DNA of 64,000 nt from Chitinophagales bacterium (GTDB taxonomy: Bacteria > Bacteroidota > Bacteroidia > Chitinophagales > Chitinophagaceae): contig JAATFV010000253.1 of the NCBI GenBank assembly GCA_015655015.1, positions 1 through 64,000 on the forward strand, read 5' to 3'. The notes beneath the pieces are model-generated. The model did no database searches. It saw only the letters and a program-made list of their open reading frames with translations, and was not told where the DNA came from. A program made the translations under genes and the position numbers. Shown in pieces: positions 34,101 through 43,054 of this stretch. Numbering within the stretch: position 1 is the first letter of the stretch; each line of letters starts with the position of its first letter.

Positions 34101-35780
34101 AAGGTTGATCCCCCAGGCCGCCAGAAAGAAGACTGCCAGCAGCGCGACGGTGACCAGCCTCCTTCCGGCTATAAAATGAATTAGCCGGACATACCGTTTA
34201 GACACCGCATCATACCGGAAATTGAAAGCCCGGAACCAGCGTTGCAAAAGTCCTTTCTTCCGGTGGTCTTCCCCCGAATGCCTGAGCATCAGGGCGCAAA
34301 GGGCCGGGGTCAGGGTCAGGGCATTGATGCCGGAAATAACGATTGCGATCGCCAGGGTAAGAGAAAATTGCCGGTAAAATACCCCCACAGGTCCGGACAG
34401 GAACGCCACCGGTACAAAGACAGCTGACATCACCAGGGTAATAGCCACAATGGCCCCGCTGATCTCTTTCATCGCTGCCAGCGTTGCTTCCATTGGAGCC
34501 ATATGCTCTTCCTGCATTTTCACATGCACCGCCTCCACCACCACGATGGCATTATCCACCACGATCCCGATAGCCAGCACCAGGGCAAACAGCGTCAGCA
34601 GATTGATGGAAAAACCCAGCAGCTGCATAAAGAATAAGGTTCCGATCAACGCCACGGGAACAGCCAGCGCCGGGATCAGCGTCGAACGGAAATCCTGCAA
34701 AAAAATAAATACAACGATGAACACCAGTAAAAAAGCTTCGACCAGGGTCTTCAGCACTTCATGAACAGAAGCATCCAGGAACCGGGACACATCGTAGTTG
34801 ACATTATAGCTCATTCCCGCCGGAAAAGAAGTTTTCTGCAGATCAGCCATCTTTTCCTTGATATGGTTGATGATCTCCCGGGCATTGGACCCCGGCCGCT
34901 GCTTGATCATAATGGACGCCGAAGGCTTTCCGTCCGTCTTGGACACCATACTATAGGTCAGGGCCCCAAATTCAATATCAGCCAGTTCATGCAGCTTCAG
35001 GACCGTACTGTTGCTGTCGGCCCGTATCACAATATTCTCATACTGCCTGGGCTCGGAGAATTTTCCCGGATAGCGCAGTACATATTGCAGCACCTGCGGC
35101 GATTTATCGGAACTCTGCCCCGTCTTGCCGGGCGCCGCCTCCACATTCTGATTACGGATCGCTTCGATAACTTCGTCCGTGGAGACATGATAGGCAGCCA
35201 TACGGTCGGGCTTAAGCCATACCCGCATGGAATATTCTTTCGCACCCATGATCTCCACTAACCCTACGCCTTCGATACGTTTCAGCTCCTGGAGTATATT
35301 GATGTCCGTGAAATTGTAAATGAATTTTTCATCCAGCGTGCTGTCCTCGCTCATGATATTCAGATACATCAGCATGCTGTTGACCTCTTTCTCCGTAGAG
35401 ACACCCGCCCGTATCACCTCTTCCGGCAGCTCGTCGATGACGGTAGCGACACGGTTCTGCACGCCAACGGCCGCCTGGTCAGGGTCCACACCGACATTGA
35501 AATAGATCTCAATAACGGTAAGCCCGTCATTGCTGCACACCGTCGACATATAGTTCATCCCCGGCACCCCGTTGATGGCCCTCTCCAGGGGAGTAGCCAC
35601 AGCTTTGGCGCACACCTCCGCGTTAGCGCCCGTATAGTTGGCAGTGACAGTCACCGAAGGAGGAACAATATCCGGGAACTGCGTCACCGGCAGCGTAAAG
35701 AGCGACAATATTCCTAATAAGACAATGATCAAAGAAATGACCAGCGACAGCACCGGTCGCTTAATGAATAGGTTGAACAT
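31122..35780 (-). CDS. RND efflux permease fused to a NodT-type outer-membrane factor
   Basis: One uninterrupted frame of 1552 codons. Residues 1 to about 1035 are an HAE1-type RND permease: it has 12 helices, the relay site VVDNAIVVVE with Asp409-Asn410 (Asn where AcrB has Asp408), and Lys940 in LGKNAILIVEFA. Residues from about 1034 (KRKRLPVPV) are a complete lipoprotein signal: basic stretch, hydrophobic stretch, and lipobox ending at Cys1061 (VMLLPGC). The remaining 492 residues are an outer-membrane factor of the NodT/OprM family, with FRSSWEVDLWGRLHTRKRAA, NRPDIREAEAELTAMNADIR and RAAFFPSLTLSGSAGYNAF. No in-frame start codon would produce the full signal peptide separately. The adaptor gene lies 67 bp upstream, so this operon would encode a tripartite pump from two genes. 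Confidence 0.85.
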   Translation of the reverse strand: MFNLFIKRPVLSLVISLIIVLLGILSLFTLPVTQFPDIVPPSVTVTANYTGANAEVCAKAVATPLERAINGVPGMNYMSTVCSNDGLTVIEIYFNVGVDPDQAAVGVQNRVATVIDELPEEVIRAGVSTEKEVNSMLMYLNIMSEDSTLDEKFIYNFTDINILQELKRIEGVGLVEIMGAKEYSMRVWLKPDRMAAYHVSTDEVIEAIRNQNVEAAPGKTGQSSDKSPQVLQYVLRYPGKFSEPRQYENIVIRADSNSTVLKLHELADIEFGALTYSMVSKTDGKPSASIMIKQRPGSNAREIINHIKEKMADLQKTSFPAGMSYNVNYDVSRFLDASVHEVLKTLVEAFLLVFIVVFIFLQDFRSTLIPALAVPVALIGTLFFMQLLGFSINLLTLFALVLAIGIVVDNAIVVVEAVHVKMQEEHMAPMEATLAAMKEISGAIVAITLVMSAVFVPVAFLSGPVGVFYRQFSLTLAIAIVISGINALTLTPALCALMLRHSGEDHRKKGLLQRWFRAFNFRYDAVSKRYVRLIHFIAGRRLVTVALLAVFFLAAWGINLVLPSGFIPTEDQGMIYVNVTTPAGSTVERTEQVLSEVQRQTKSMGFIESVSTLSGYSLVNEVAGASYGMAMINLKPWDERKESMQEIIEQLEKKTHSIADADIQFFPPPTVPGFGNASGFEIRLLDHSGSDDLQKTADVSSGFIHSLNESPAITGAFSTFDPNFPQYMISVDQAIAAQKGITISRAMSTLQTLMGSYYASNFIRFGQLYKVMVQAAPEFRSRPEDVLRLQVKNEKGEMVPFASFIKMDRIHGPEQLTRYNMYTSAMITGDAAAGYSSGDVIDAIKKAAEKLPKGYRFEWSGMTREEVLSGNQAIYIFIICLLFVYLLLAAQYESFLLPLPVILSLPTGIFGAFFFLKIMGLENNIYAQVALVMLIGLLGKNAILIVEFAIQRQKDGIAILQAAVEGARSRLRPILMTSLAFIAGLMPLCMADGAGAIGNRSIGTAAAGGMLFGTIFGLILIPGLYVIFAGLGVKRKRLPVPVAVSPVTAVLLLTVMLLPGCTHYKAVTIRQPSGLPAGYGAGADSAGSGRDTVDRDGLRTNDGSHNDREHNGGDHSDTFNIAALPVKDLFPDPYLLQLIDTALAANPDILSALQKVEIAGANLKYSRSWLFPSVNAEVTAGLRRYSDYTMDGVGNFDTNLSPDISKDQHIPDPTPDYFVGFRSSWEVDLWGRLHTRKRAAYARLLASREGYRMVVTALTAEIATLYYELMTLDNEQAILRKNIRLQENALEIVKIQKLGGRATELAVQQFEAQLLHTKGLLHTTAQQIAEAESQLNFLDGTYSRRVGRDSSLSALKAPGVLSAGIPSQLLLNRPDIREAEAELTAMNADIRVARAAFFPSLTLSGSAGYNAFATAFLFNAGSFVYGLAGGLTAPIFNRQGIRADYERVIAEGRLALYAYQKTILTGFREVSNSLKGIGNYSEFYRLKQEEVGALNKAVGVASDLYVVGRASYLEVITAQRSVLDAELEMIGAKKNVYLNTINLYRALGGGWR

Positions 35781-35847
35781 GATAAGTGTTGTTATGGGTT
35801 CATCCGGATAATTTTTTCTGACGGATGGCAGTTCACAGGGATCAGCG

Positions 35848-36984
35848 TTATTTCATCGCAACGATCCCATCGGCTGTGACCGGCCTGGGCCTGATCACCA
35901 TCCCGTCTTTCACCCGCTGGACGCCTTCATAAAGGATCCTGTCCCCGGCGTTCAGCCCCTCCCTGACAATATAATAATGAGAAAACCGGGTAATGGGCAC
36001 AAAAGACTGCATGTGAAGCTTGTTATCCCGTCCAACCACATACACATAATTTTTGTCCTGGATATCGAATACGGATTTCTGCGGAACGAGGAGAACGTTC
36101 TCCGCCTTCGTGGAAAGGAATAATTTGCCGGTGGCTCCATGCCGCAACAGCTTTCCGGGGTTGGGAAACCGGGCCCTGAAATCGATAGACCCTGTGTTTT
36201 GTTTGATCTCGCCCTCTACCGTCTCGATCTTCCCGGGAAAGGAATAATTGCTCCCGTCCGCCAGTACCAGCTTCACATCATCGCCGCCCTCCGGTGTCGT
36301 AACCTGCCGGGTACGCTCATATTGGAGGTATTCATTCTCAGGGCGGCTGAAATAGGCATAGATCGAGCTGATATCGGAAAGACTGGTCAGCAGATTGCCC
36401 TCATCGATCAGGCTGCCGGCCTTCAGGGGAATGCGATCGATGATACCGTCGAAAGGAGCGCGTATGGAAGTATAGGAAAGATGATTTTCTGCGCTCTGTA
36501 CAGCAGACCTCTCCTCTTCGATGCTGGCCTTGTCTGCGGCCAGCTTGGATTTGGCCACCTCCAGCTCGGAGGCGGAAATGACATTCCTGTCCACCAGCAG
36601 TTTGACCCGCTCCATTTCCACCTCAGTGGACCTGGCATCGGCTATCGCGTTTGTCAGGGCAGCCTTCGCCCTGGATAACGCCACTTTATATTCTTCATCA
36701 TTGATCTTGAAAAGGAGCTGCCCTTTCCTGACCGGCCTTCCTTCATCTACATAGATCTCTTCCAGGAATCCCTTCACCCGGGCCCTTATCTCTATATTTT
36801 TCACCGCCTGTATATCGGCCACATAAGCGGTCTGAAGAACCGTGTCCTTACGCTGAAGGGTCACTACCGGTAATTGCAGGGTATCTTCCTGGATGCCGCC
36901 CGGCTGGCCATAAGAAGAGCATCCGGATTGTAAAAAGCCCGTGACGACAGCCAGTAGACCGGCTATCGGTATAAATTTTATCAT
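35848..36984 (-). CDS. RND efflux adaptor (membrane fusion) lipoprotein
   Basis: A 378-aa periplasmic adaptor of the AcrA/MexA type. The start is the ATG at 36984 (MIKFIPIAGLL), which gives a clean signal peptide with a lipobox (FLQSGC); the frame runs 19 codons further upstream without such character. The protein shows the biotinyl-lipoyl half motifs (IRARVKGFLEEIYVDEGRPVRKGQLLFKI and SIRAPFDGIIDRIPLKAGSL, read in part), separated by a coiled-coil hairpin, and a C-terminal beta-barrel and membrane-proximal domain. It precedes the fused permease gene on the same strand. Confidence 0.93.
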   Translation of the reverse strand: MIKFIPIAGLLAVVTGFLQSGCSSYGQPGGIQEDTLQLPVVTLQRKDTVLQTAYVADIQAVKNIEIRARVKGFLEEIYVDEGRPVRKGQLLFKINDEEYKVALSRAKAALTNAIADARSTEVEMERVKLLVDRNVISASELEVAKSKLAADKASIEEERSAVQSAENHLSYTSIRAPFDGIIDRIPLKAGSLIDEGNLLTSLSDISSIYAYFSRPENEYLQYERTRQVTTPEGGDDVKLVLADGSNYSFPGKIETVEGEIKQNTGSIDFRARFPNPGKLLRHGATGKLFLSTKAENVLLVPQKSVFDIQDKNYVYVVGRDNKLHMQSFVPITRFSHYYIVREGLNAGDRILYEGVQRVKDGMVIRPRPVTADGIVAMK

Positions 36985-37107
36985 AAAATGTTCCTTGAGT
37001 TCAAAAAAATAAATATTGCCGCTATAGGAATAGCAATGCAATCGTTGATGGCGCAGCAGATAAGATGCGCTGTATGGTCAGGCGCACCAATGACTCAGGG
37101 AACATTC

Positions 37108-37497
37108 CTAGAAGGGATTCAGCCGGAAGAGAAAATTATAATAAGAAGGAAGGGAAGCTTTTCGGATGAGGTAATTGCCGTAAAGCACCGGCGCCGGCTT
37201 GAAGAAAGACACCATGCCGAAGACCGACTGCATGCGGGCCTGGATGTTTAAGGAGAGCGACCGGGTTAAAAAGTAATGATGCCGTCCCTTGATCCGCAGG
37301 GGAGCCTTGCTCTCGCCGTCATCATCGTCCTGGAACTGCTGAATAAGGAAATCCAGCAGGGTACTGCCTCCCGCATGGGTTTCCCTTTCGGTCAACCCCG
37401 CCGTACGGCCTTCTCCCGAAAGATCACCTGCACTAAAGCAGAACATCGTATTCAGAAGGCAAAAAGCCGTGAATATGTAAATTCCTTTTTTCAACAT
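37108..37497 (-). CDS. Small secreted hypothetical protein
   Basis: A 129-aa protein starting MLKKGIYIFTAFCLLNTMFCF, a plausible signal peptide (cleavage near residue 22-24). The rest contains an acidic run (FQDDDDGESK) and a C-terminal half rich in aromatic residues (YYNFLFRLNPF at the end). No family is recognised. It lies 123 bp upstream of the efflux adaptor on the same strand and might be part of that transcript. Its divergent neighbour is the TPR gene at 37618. Confidence 0.55.
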   Translation of the reverse strand: MLKKGIYIFTAFCLLNTMFCFSAGDLSGEGRTAGLTERETHAGGSTLLDFLIQQFQDDDDGESKAPLRIKGRHHYFLTRSLSLNIQARMQSVFGMVSFFKPAPVLYGNYLIRKASLPSYYNFLFRLNPF

Positions 37498-37617
37498 AGC
37501 CGGTACGCAAATGTAAAAAAAAAAATTCAGCGGTCCGAATCAGGAGACCGGCAATTCCCTTATATTACAATAACCATTCATTCGTTCACCCCACTCTCAT
37601 CAATCAACTTATCTGCC

Positions 37618-39354
37618 ATGAAAAATATACTGCTGCTGATAACATTCCCCCTGGTGATCCTGGGTTTCTTCAACCTCCGGCCTGTCGGAAAAACATCATC
37701 CTCCATCACTGAATCGCTCTCCATCACCGATCTGAAAAAAAGCACACTCTCCTGCGGTGTTATCTCCCCGGAAGACATCCATTCCGCCGCCGACGGAAAG
37801 TTCATCGGCCCGCTCTCCGGCTGGGGACATTATTCTTATCCTATTTCAACCAATAACGACAGCACCCGATATTATTTTGATCAGGGCCTGACAATGTACT
37901 ACAGCTATCATATGCGGGAATCCGTTGCTTCCTTCAAAGAAGCAGCCCGTCTTGACCCCGGCTGCGCGATGGCTTATTGGGGCCAGGCCCTGGCAATGGG
38001 GCCCTATTATAATGCAGCTTATGGTTACAAAATGCCCGGGAAAATACCAGCCATATTGGAATTAATGAATCAGCACATCAGCAAGGCTTCCGCTAAAGAA
38101 AAAAAACTCATAGAAGCCATGGGCCGCAGGTATTCCCCTGACACCGCTGATCAGCAAAGAACGGCTTTGAATAGAGCCTATGCGCAGGGGCTAAAAGAAC
38201 TGATTACCCAATATCCCGCCGACCCGGATATCACAGCCCTTTACATAGACGCGGTGATGCTGGAACATGCATGGGATTTCTGGAATAATGACGGAAGCCC
38301 AAAAGAATGGACAACGGAATTAACTACACTTTGCGAAGACCTCCTGAAAAAAAGCCCCAATCATCCGGCTGCCTTGCACTATTATATTCATCTGACGGAA
38401 GCCTCCCGTCACCCGGATATTGCATTTCACAATGCGGAGGCCCTAAAAAGACTTTTCCCCGGAGTGCCACATATGGTGCATATGTCCAGTCACGAATACG
38501 AAAGGACCGGCTTGTATGCCCAGGGGGTCGAAGCGAATGACAAAGCGGATAATGCCCTCGGAGGGTACGATTCCCTGGCAAAAAACCTTTCTCTCAACCG
38601 TCATAGCTCACACTATTATGCCGTGCAGGCTTATTGCGCCCTGAGCGGAGGCATGTATCAAAAGGCCGTGCAGGCTGCCTCACACTGCCGCAACAGCGTC
38701 ATCCCCTCTTATGAAAAAACCTACGAGCAGTCCCTATACATGTTCCCTTCTCTTGTCCTCGTGCGTTTGGGTAAATGGGAAGAGATCCTGAAGGACAGTA
38801 CGGAACCCGATTCGCAATGGCCCTACGCCAGCGTCCTCTATCATTTTGCCAGGGGGCTCGCCTTTGTTTATACCGGTCATCCCGATGCCGCCGCCGCACA
38901 GCTTTCCCGGCTGCGCGAAAAAGCAAAAGACCCTTCGCTCCTGGTAAGGAATATTCCCTTCAATACCTTTTTGCAGGGAGCCTCCATAGCCGAAGGAATT
39001 TTAAACGGCGCCCTTTTATTCTCTCAGCAGAAATACGATACCGCTATCAACAGCTTTAAAAAGGCAATAAGGATAGAAGAAGGCCTGATCTATCAGGAGC
39101 CCAGGGATTGGATGATCCCTGCCCGGCAGTTTTTAGGGGCCTGCCTCCTTAAAATAGGCAGGCCCTCTGTGGCCGAAAAAGTTTACCGGGAGGACCTTGT
39201 TTACAATCCCGGCAACGGATGGTCCTTACTGGGACTCTGTAACAGCCTCCACGCCCGGCACAAAGACACAGAGATAGCTCCCTATAAAGCCGGATACCTG
39301 CGGGCCTTTTCACAGGCGGACCGTGTGCCCGCAGGTTCTGTCTTTATGGAATGA
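37618..39354 (+). CDS. Tetratricopeptide-repeat protein, exported
   Basis: A 578-aa protein. The start is set at the ATG at 37618 (MKNILLLITFPLVILGFF), which opens with a signal peptide or anchor; the open frame begins 114 codons earlier but that part overlaps the divergent gene and is not protein-like. Repeats of the TPR type are visible, for example YFDQGLTMYYSYHMRESVAS followed by FKEAARLDPGCAMAYWGQAL, and YDTAINSFKKAIRIEEGLIY near the C-terminus. Histidine-rich segments (HHYAVQAYCAL; HLTEASRHPD) occur in the middle. It belongs to a widespread family of uncharacterised TPR proteins; no function can be assigned. It converges on the ABC permease gene with 12 bp between stops. Confidence 0.85.
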   Translation: MKNILLLITFPLVILGFFNLRPVGKTSSSITESLSITDLKKSTLSCGVISPEDIHSAADGKFIGPLSGWGHYSYPISTNNDSTRYYFDQGLTMYYSYHMRESVASFKEAARLDPGCAMAYWGQALAMGPYYNAAYGYKMPGKIPAILELMNQHISKASAKEKKLIEAMGRRYSPDTADQQRTALNRAYAQGLKELITQYPADPDITALYIDAVMLEHAWDFWNNDGSPKEWTTELTTLCEDLLKKSPNHPAALHYYIHLTEASRHPDIAFHNAEALKRLFPGVPHMVHMSSHEYERTGLYAQGVEANDKADNALGGYDSLAKNLSLNRHSSHYYAVQAYCALSGGMYQKAVQAASHCRNSVIPSYEKTYEQSLYMFPSLVLVRLGKWEEILKDSTEPDSQWPYASVLYHFARGLAFVYTGHPDAAAAQLSRLREKAKDPSLLVRNIPFNTFLQGASIAEGILNGALLFSQQKYDTAINSFKKAIRIEEGLIYQEPRDWMIPARQFLGACLLKIGRPSVAEKVYREDLVYNPGNGWSLLGLCNSLHARHKDTEIAPYKAGYLRAFSQADRVPAGSVFME

Positions 39355-39366
39355 TCCCAGCATCTG

Positions 39367-42090
39367 TCATTTCCTTTTTCTCCTGATCAATAATACGATC
39401 CCGCAAGCAAGCAGTATGCCCGGTAATACCCACAGGAAAATCAGTTTCAGCCTGTCTACCGCATCGGTAGACACAGTTACACGTTTGTCCTTTGCATCGG
39501 GACGTGAAGTATCGATAGGAAAATCCCCATAGCTGAGCCAGCTGAAGAGAGCGGTATTGAAGCCAAAATTGGCCGTGCGTATATTAGACCGGTTCAGCTC
39601 TATATTGCTCATGAAATCTGCATCGCCTGCCACTACGATCCGTTGTTCCTTTCCGTTGATTTGGCGTGTCAGGCTCACGGCTGTTGTCACAGGACCTCTT
39701 GTATCTCCATCCGCCGCGGAAAAAAATACGGTGCCGGTAAAGGCAGATCGTTTTTCGCCGGCTACCCCGGCAGCAGGTTCTGAACCCTGCTCAGCGACGG
39801 CAGGTTTCTCTTTTTTCACCAGTTTCATCCCCTCTTGCCGGGCTGATCCCGAAGACCGGGAAGAATCGCCCGGAGCTGGGGAACCGTCCTGCGAAGCCTG
39901 CCTCTTTGCCGTTGGCGCACTCCGTAGTTTCGCGAACAGCTCCGCCATCTTTTGTTTTTTTTCATCGGGTGTGCCCGCCCCGGTCATGATCCCATTGATC
40001 ACAGTCCGTATAGAGTCCGATCGCTTTTTCATTTCTTCCGGTAGTGGCTTGCCAGCCGGACGGACCATGCCCCGCGCCATCATCCCGACTTGAGAGGCTA
40101 CAGGCGTCGTCGCAGCGTTGCCCCTTTCGGAGGCATCTGCCGTGTTTACCATATCCAGGTCCAGTTTGTTCTTTTTATTCCAGCTCAGCTTGCTGTCTGT
40201 CCGTAACAGGGGCTCGACCGTAAAATCGCCGCCGCTGCCATAAGTCAATCCGGCAACACCCGGCATCGATACCTTCTGGCTGTCCTCCTTGCTTTTAGCT
40301 ACGGTCTTCGTAAAACCGGCTGCCATGCTGGTCAGCTCAGGCGTTACGAGATCGGGCGCAAACTGCTGGCTTTGTTGCACCACCTGCCCTTCCATGAGCT
40401 GAACACCCAGGGTCTGTAACAAGGGATTCAATACTGACTGGCGGCCTGGTTCACCGGCAATCAGCAGGTTCCCCCCTCCGTCGATATAGGCTTTTATCTT
40501 CGCCATCGTCACCGGGCTGAAAGATACTTTGGGGTCGGCTATTACCAGCGTAGAAATATCGGCGGGTATACCACGGGTATCCAGTGTGATCGTGTCCACA
40601 TCAAAACCCTGGTTGACCAGTGAGTAGCGGAAAGTGCTCAGATTAGTCAGCGCCTTGTAGTCCCTGTCACCCATTTTATCGATGCTCCTTTCGAGATCAC
40701 CGGTCAAAAAAGCAACCCTGGGCAACCTGGCCTGCTGCAGGCGTTTGAATGCGGCAGATACTTCCGTCTCACCGGGCCATACCATCTGGTCATCAAATAC
40801 ACGCAGGAAGGTAGTCCGGTCTTTATACTTCAGCTGCATCACATACCGGTTCATCTCGGGGCGCAGGTCGATGGTCTTGCGTATCTCTTCCGGCGTTCTG
40901 AACATAGCCAATTTCATGCCCATGCTCTTGCTGTATTGTTCCGCCAGCTCCTTTGTACTCTTGCCGGGATACAGCTTCGACATATAGGACGCACCCAGCG
41001 CGCTGTCATAATACTCTACATAGTGCAACCTGATGTTGGTCTTGAAACGCATGTAAGGCTCCCAACGCGCCAGGTCCTGGTTGCGCTGTGCCGGAAAACC
41101 CATATAGGAAAATCTGTCCAGCAGGTTATTGTATGCTGTCACTTCCAGGGGCTCCTCGCCAAAGTCCTTAATGATCTTTTGCGCATTAGGCGTCAGCGTG
41201 CGTGACTTATTAGCAGTCAGATCAAGATAACCGGTGAGTACAGGCAGCGAAAAAACATACCCGATCAGCAATGCGGAAGCCACGATGGCCACATACCGGC
41301 CGGCCTTTACCCAAACAGGCTTCGACTCCATGCCGGCCTTTATCTTATAAATGGTAAGGCCAAGAAATATATACACGATCACCCCAAAATACAATACGTC
41401 CCTGGTCGTGATAAGGCCTACCAGCATTTTTTCCGCACGCCCGTTCAGCGAAAGGAAATAGGTAAGGTCTCTCACAAAATCGATATCCTGCCAGAGGGTG
41501 CCGATATAACTGAGTATGCCGATCATAACGAATGTGCATACTGCCGCCACAACCTGGTAAGTAGTGAGACTGGACATAAAAAGACCAATGGCCGAATAAG
41601 CGCACAACAGCAGATAAAAGCCAATGGCCCCCGACAGCAAAAGACCGCCGTCAGCATTTTTGATATGCACCATTCCGGCGATCATGAACACGCTGATGAT
41701 CGCCACCAGCAGCAGATTGTAGATCAGCATGGCGAGGTATTTGCCAAAGACGATCTCCCGCACCCGGATGGGAGAAGAATACAACAGCTTGATCGTGCCG
41801 CTGCTGGTCTCCCGGCTGATAAGCCCCATGGTGAGCAGGGGAATGAACAGATACAGCTTTTGCATGACACTGCTGAACAACCCGCCCTGTCCCGTAAAGA
41901 TACGTTCAGTGAGACGGGTCATGTATTGTAACCCGATCCCGGCGAGCTCCTGCGTCCGGGCCTGGCTTTCCAGCACGGCGAAATAGGTAATTCCGCATTG
42001 TATGAGAAACACGATCAATAAAAACCATGCGATCGGCGAATAAAACAGCGTACGCAACTCCGTCTTTGCTATTCTGATGATTGTCTTCAT
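39367..42090 (-). CDS. ABC-2 permease fused to a GldG-like auxiliary domain
   Basis: A 907-aa membrane protein. Residues 1-250 form an ABC-2 permease resembling GldF (TELRTLFYSPIAWFLLIVFL at the N-terminus, then RETSSGTIKLLYSSPIRVRE). A further helix lies at about 267-290. Residues from about 300 form a GldG-like extracytoplasmic domain (ANKSRTLTPNAQKIIKDFGE, then IDGGGNLLIAGEPGRQSVL), followed by a low-complexity Ser/Pro/Lys/Glu region near 700-770 and a C-terminal membrane anchor (LIFLWVLPGILLACGIVLLI). GldF and GldG are separate proteins in gliding flavobacteria, so this is a fused version. The ATPase gene is 8 bp upstream. Its cargo is unknown; its location behind a SusD gene is unusual. 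Confidence 0.87.
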   Translation of the reverse strand: MKTIIRIAKTELRTLFYSPIAWFLLIVFLIQCGITYFAVLESQARTQELAGIGLQYMTRLTERIFTGQGGLFSSVMQKLYLFIPLLTMGLISRETSSGTIKLLYSSPIRVREIVFGKYLAMLIYNLLLVAIISVFMIAGMVHIKNADGGLLLSGAIGFYLLLCAYSAIGLFMSSLTTYQVVAAVCTFVMIGILSYIGTLWQDIDFVRDLTYFLSLNGRAEKMLVGLITTRDVLYFGVIVYIFLGLTIYKIKAGMESKPVWVKAGRYVAIVASALLIGYVFSLPVLTGYLDLTANKSRTLTPNAQKIIKDFGEEPLEVTAYNNLLDRFSYMGFPAQRNQDLARWEPYMRFKTNIRLHYVEYYDSALGASYMSKLYPGKSTKELAEQYSKSMGMKLAMFRTPEEIRKTIDLRPEMNRYVMQLKYKDRTTFLRVFDDQMVWPGETEVSAAFKRLQQARLPRVAFLTGDLERSIDKMGDRDYKALTNLSTFRYSLVNQGFDVDTITLDTRGIPADISTLVIADPKVSFSPVTMAKIKAYIDGGGNLLIAGEPGRQSVLNPLLQTLGVQLMEGQVVQQSQQFAPDLVTPELTSMAAGFTKTVAKSKEDSQKVSMPGVAGLTYGSGGDFTVEPLLRTDSKLSWNKKNKLDLDMVNTADASERGNAATTPVASQVGMMARGMVRPAGKPLPEEMKKRSDSIRTVINGIMTGAGTPDEKKQKMAELFAKLRSAPTAKRQASQDGSPAPGDSSRSSGSARQEGMKLVKKEKPAVAEQGSEPAAGVAGEKRSAFTGTVFFSAADGDTRGPVTTAVSLTRQINGKEQRIVVAGDADFMSNIELNRSNIRTANFGFNTALFSWLSYGDFPIDTSRPDAKDKRVTVSTDAVDRLKLIFLWVLPGILLACGIVLLIRRKRK

Positions 42091-42098
42091 GGAGTATA

Positions 42099-43028
42099 CT
42101 ATTGTTGAGATTGTTTTTGGGAGAGTTGTTTGAATATTTCATCGATCGCGCTCTTGTCGAGGCTCAGCTCACGCAATCGCCAGCCGTTCTGTACGCCGGT
42201 GACGATCATTCTTTCCGAGATCTCCGGATCACCGCTGAAATAAACGCGCGCCTGCCTTTCTGTGAGCCAATCCACCCTGGTCACACCGGTTATGGCCAGC
42301 AGCTCGGCCTCCGAAGGAGGATTTTCCATGTGCATGAGCATGCTGTGCGGTTCCACATAATTATTGAAGGCGTCCATCGTATCGGAAAAAACGATCCGGC
42401 CGCTTTCGATCATTCGGATCTCCTTGCACAGCACCTGTACTTCGGAGAGGATATGAGACGAGAAAATAACCGCCCGGTCGATCGCAATCTCTTTGATCAA
42501 TGCTCTTACTTCGATGATCTGGTTGGGATCCAATCCGTTAGTTGGCTCGTCCAGCACCACCACTCTCGGCCGGTGAACGATGGCCTGCGCAATACCTACC
42601 CGTTGGCGATAGCCGCCGGAAAGATTACGGATCAGCCTGCTGCTGAAATGATCGATACCGCAACGTTCTTTCGCCTCTTTAATGGCACGTTTCATTTTCT
42701 CTTTTGGCATCAGCCTTAACCCTGCGCAATAATGGAGGTATTCATCCACCGTCAGGTCCATATACAAGGGTGGGTTTTGCGGCAGAAATCCGATCTCCAT
42801 CTTGGCAAGCCGGGGCTCTTCCTGCATATTGATGCCGTTGATGAATACATTGCCTTCCGTCTGGTTGAGGGCGCCGCAGAGTATATTCATCGTTGTGGAC
42901 TTGCCGGCGCCATTGGAGCCCAGCAGGCCGACGATACCGCTCTGATCGATCTCGATATTGATGTCTCGGATGGCCCAGGAGCTGCTGTACTTGTGCGACA
43001 AGTGCTCAATTTTTACGATACTGGTCAT
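42099..43028 (-). CDS. ABC transporter ATP-binding protein (GldA-like)
   Basis: A 309-aa ATPase. Walker A is GLLGSNGAGKSTT (about residues 34-46), the signature is NLSGGYRQRVGIAQA, and Walker B is VVVLDEPTNGLDPNQ, followed by the H-loop in IFSSHILSEVQ. The sequence IGFLPQNPPLYMDLTVDEYL contains the Q-loop. The C-terminal 80 residues are an extra domain like that of GldA-type ATPases. It drives the fused permease encoded 8 bp downstream. The SusD gene ends 26 bp upstream, so the four genes from SusC onward are probably one transcript. Confidence 0.93.
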   Translation of the reverse strand: MTSIVKIEHLSHKYSSSWAIRDINIEIDQSGIVGLLGSNGAGKSTTMNILCGALNQTEGNVFINGINMQEEPRLAKMEIGFLPQNPPLYMDLTVDEYLHYCAGLRLMPKEKMKRAIKEAKERCGIDHFSSRLIRNLSGGYRQRVGIAQAIVHRPRVVVLDEPTNGLDPNQIIEVRALIKEIAIDRAVIFSSHILSEVQVLCKEIRMIESGRIVFSDTMDAFNNYVEPHSMLMHMENPPSEAELLAITGVTRVDWLTERQARVYFSGDPEISERMIVTGVQNGWRLRELSLDKSAIDEIFKQLSQKQSQQ

Positions 43029-43054
43029 GATAAATAGTATGTGCTGTTTGGTGA

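Noticed and set aside
37276..37618. N-terminal 114 codons of the TPR protein
   Set aside because: That part lies over the divergent 129-aa gene and lacks protein character; the ATG at 37618 opens with a clean signal peptide.
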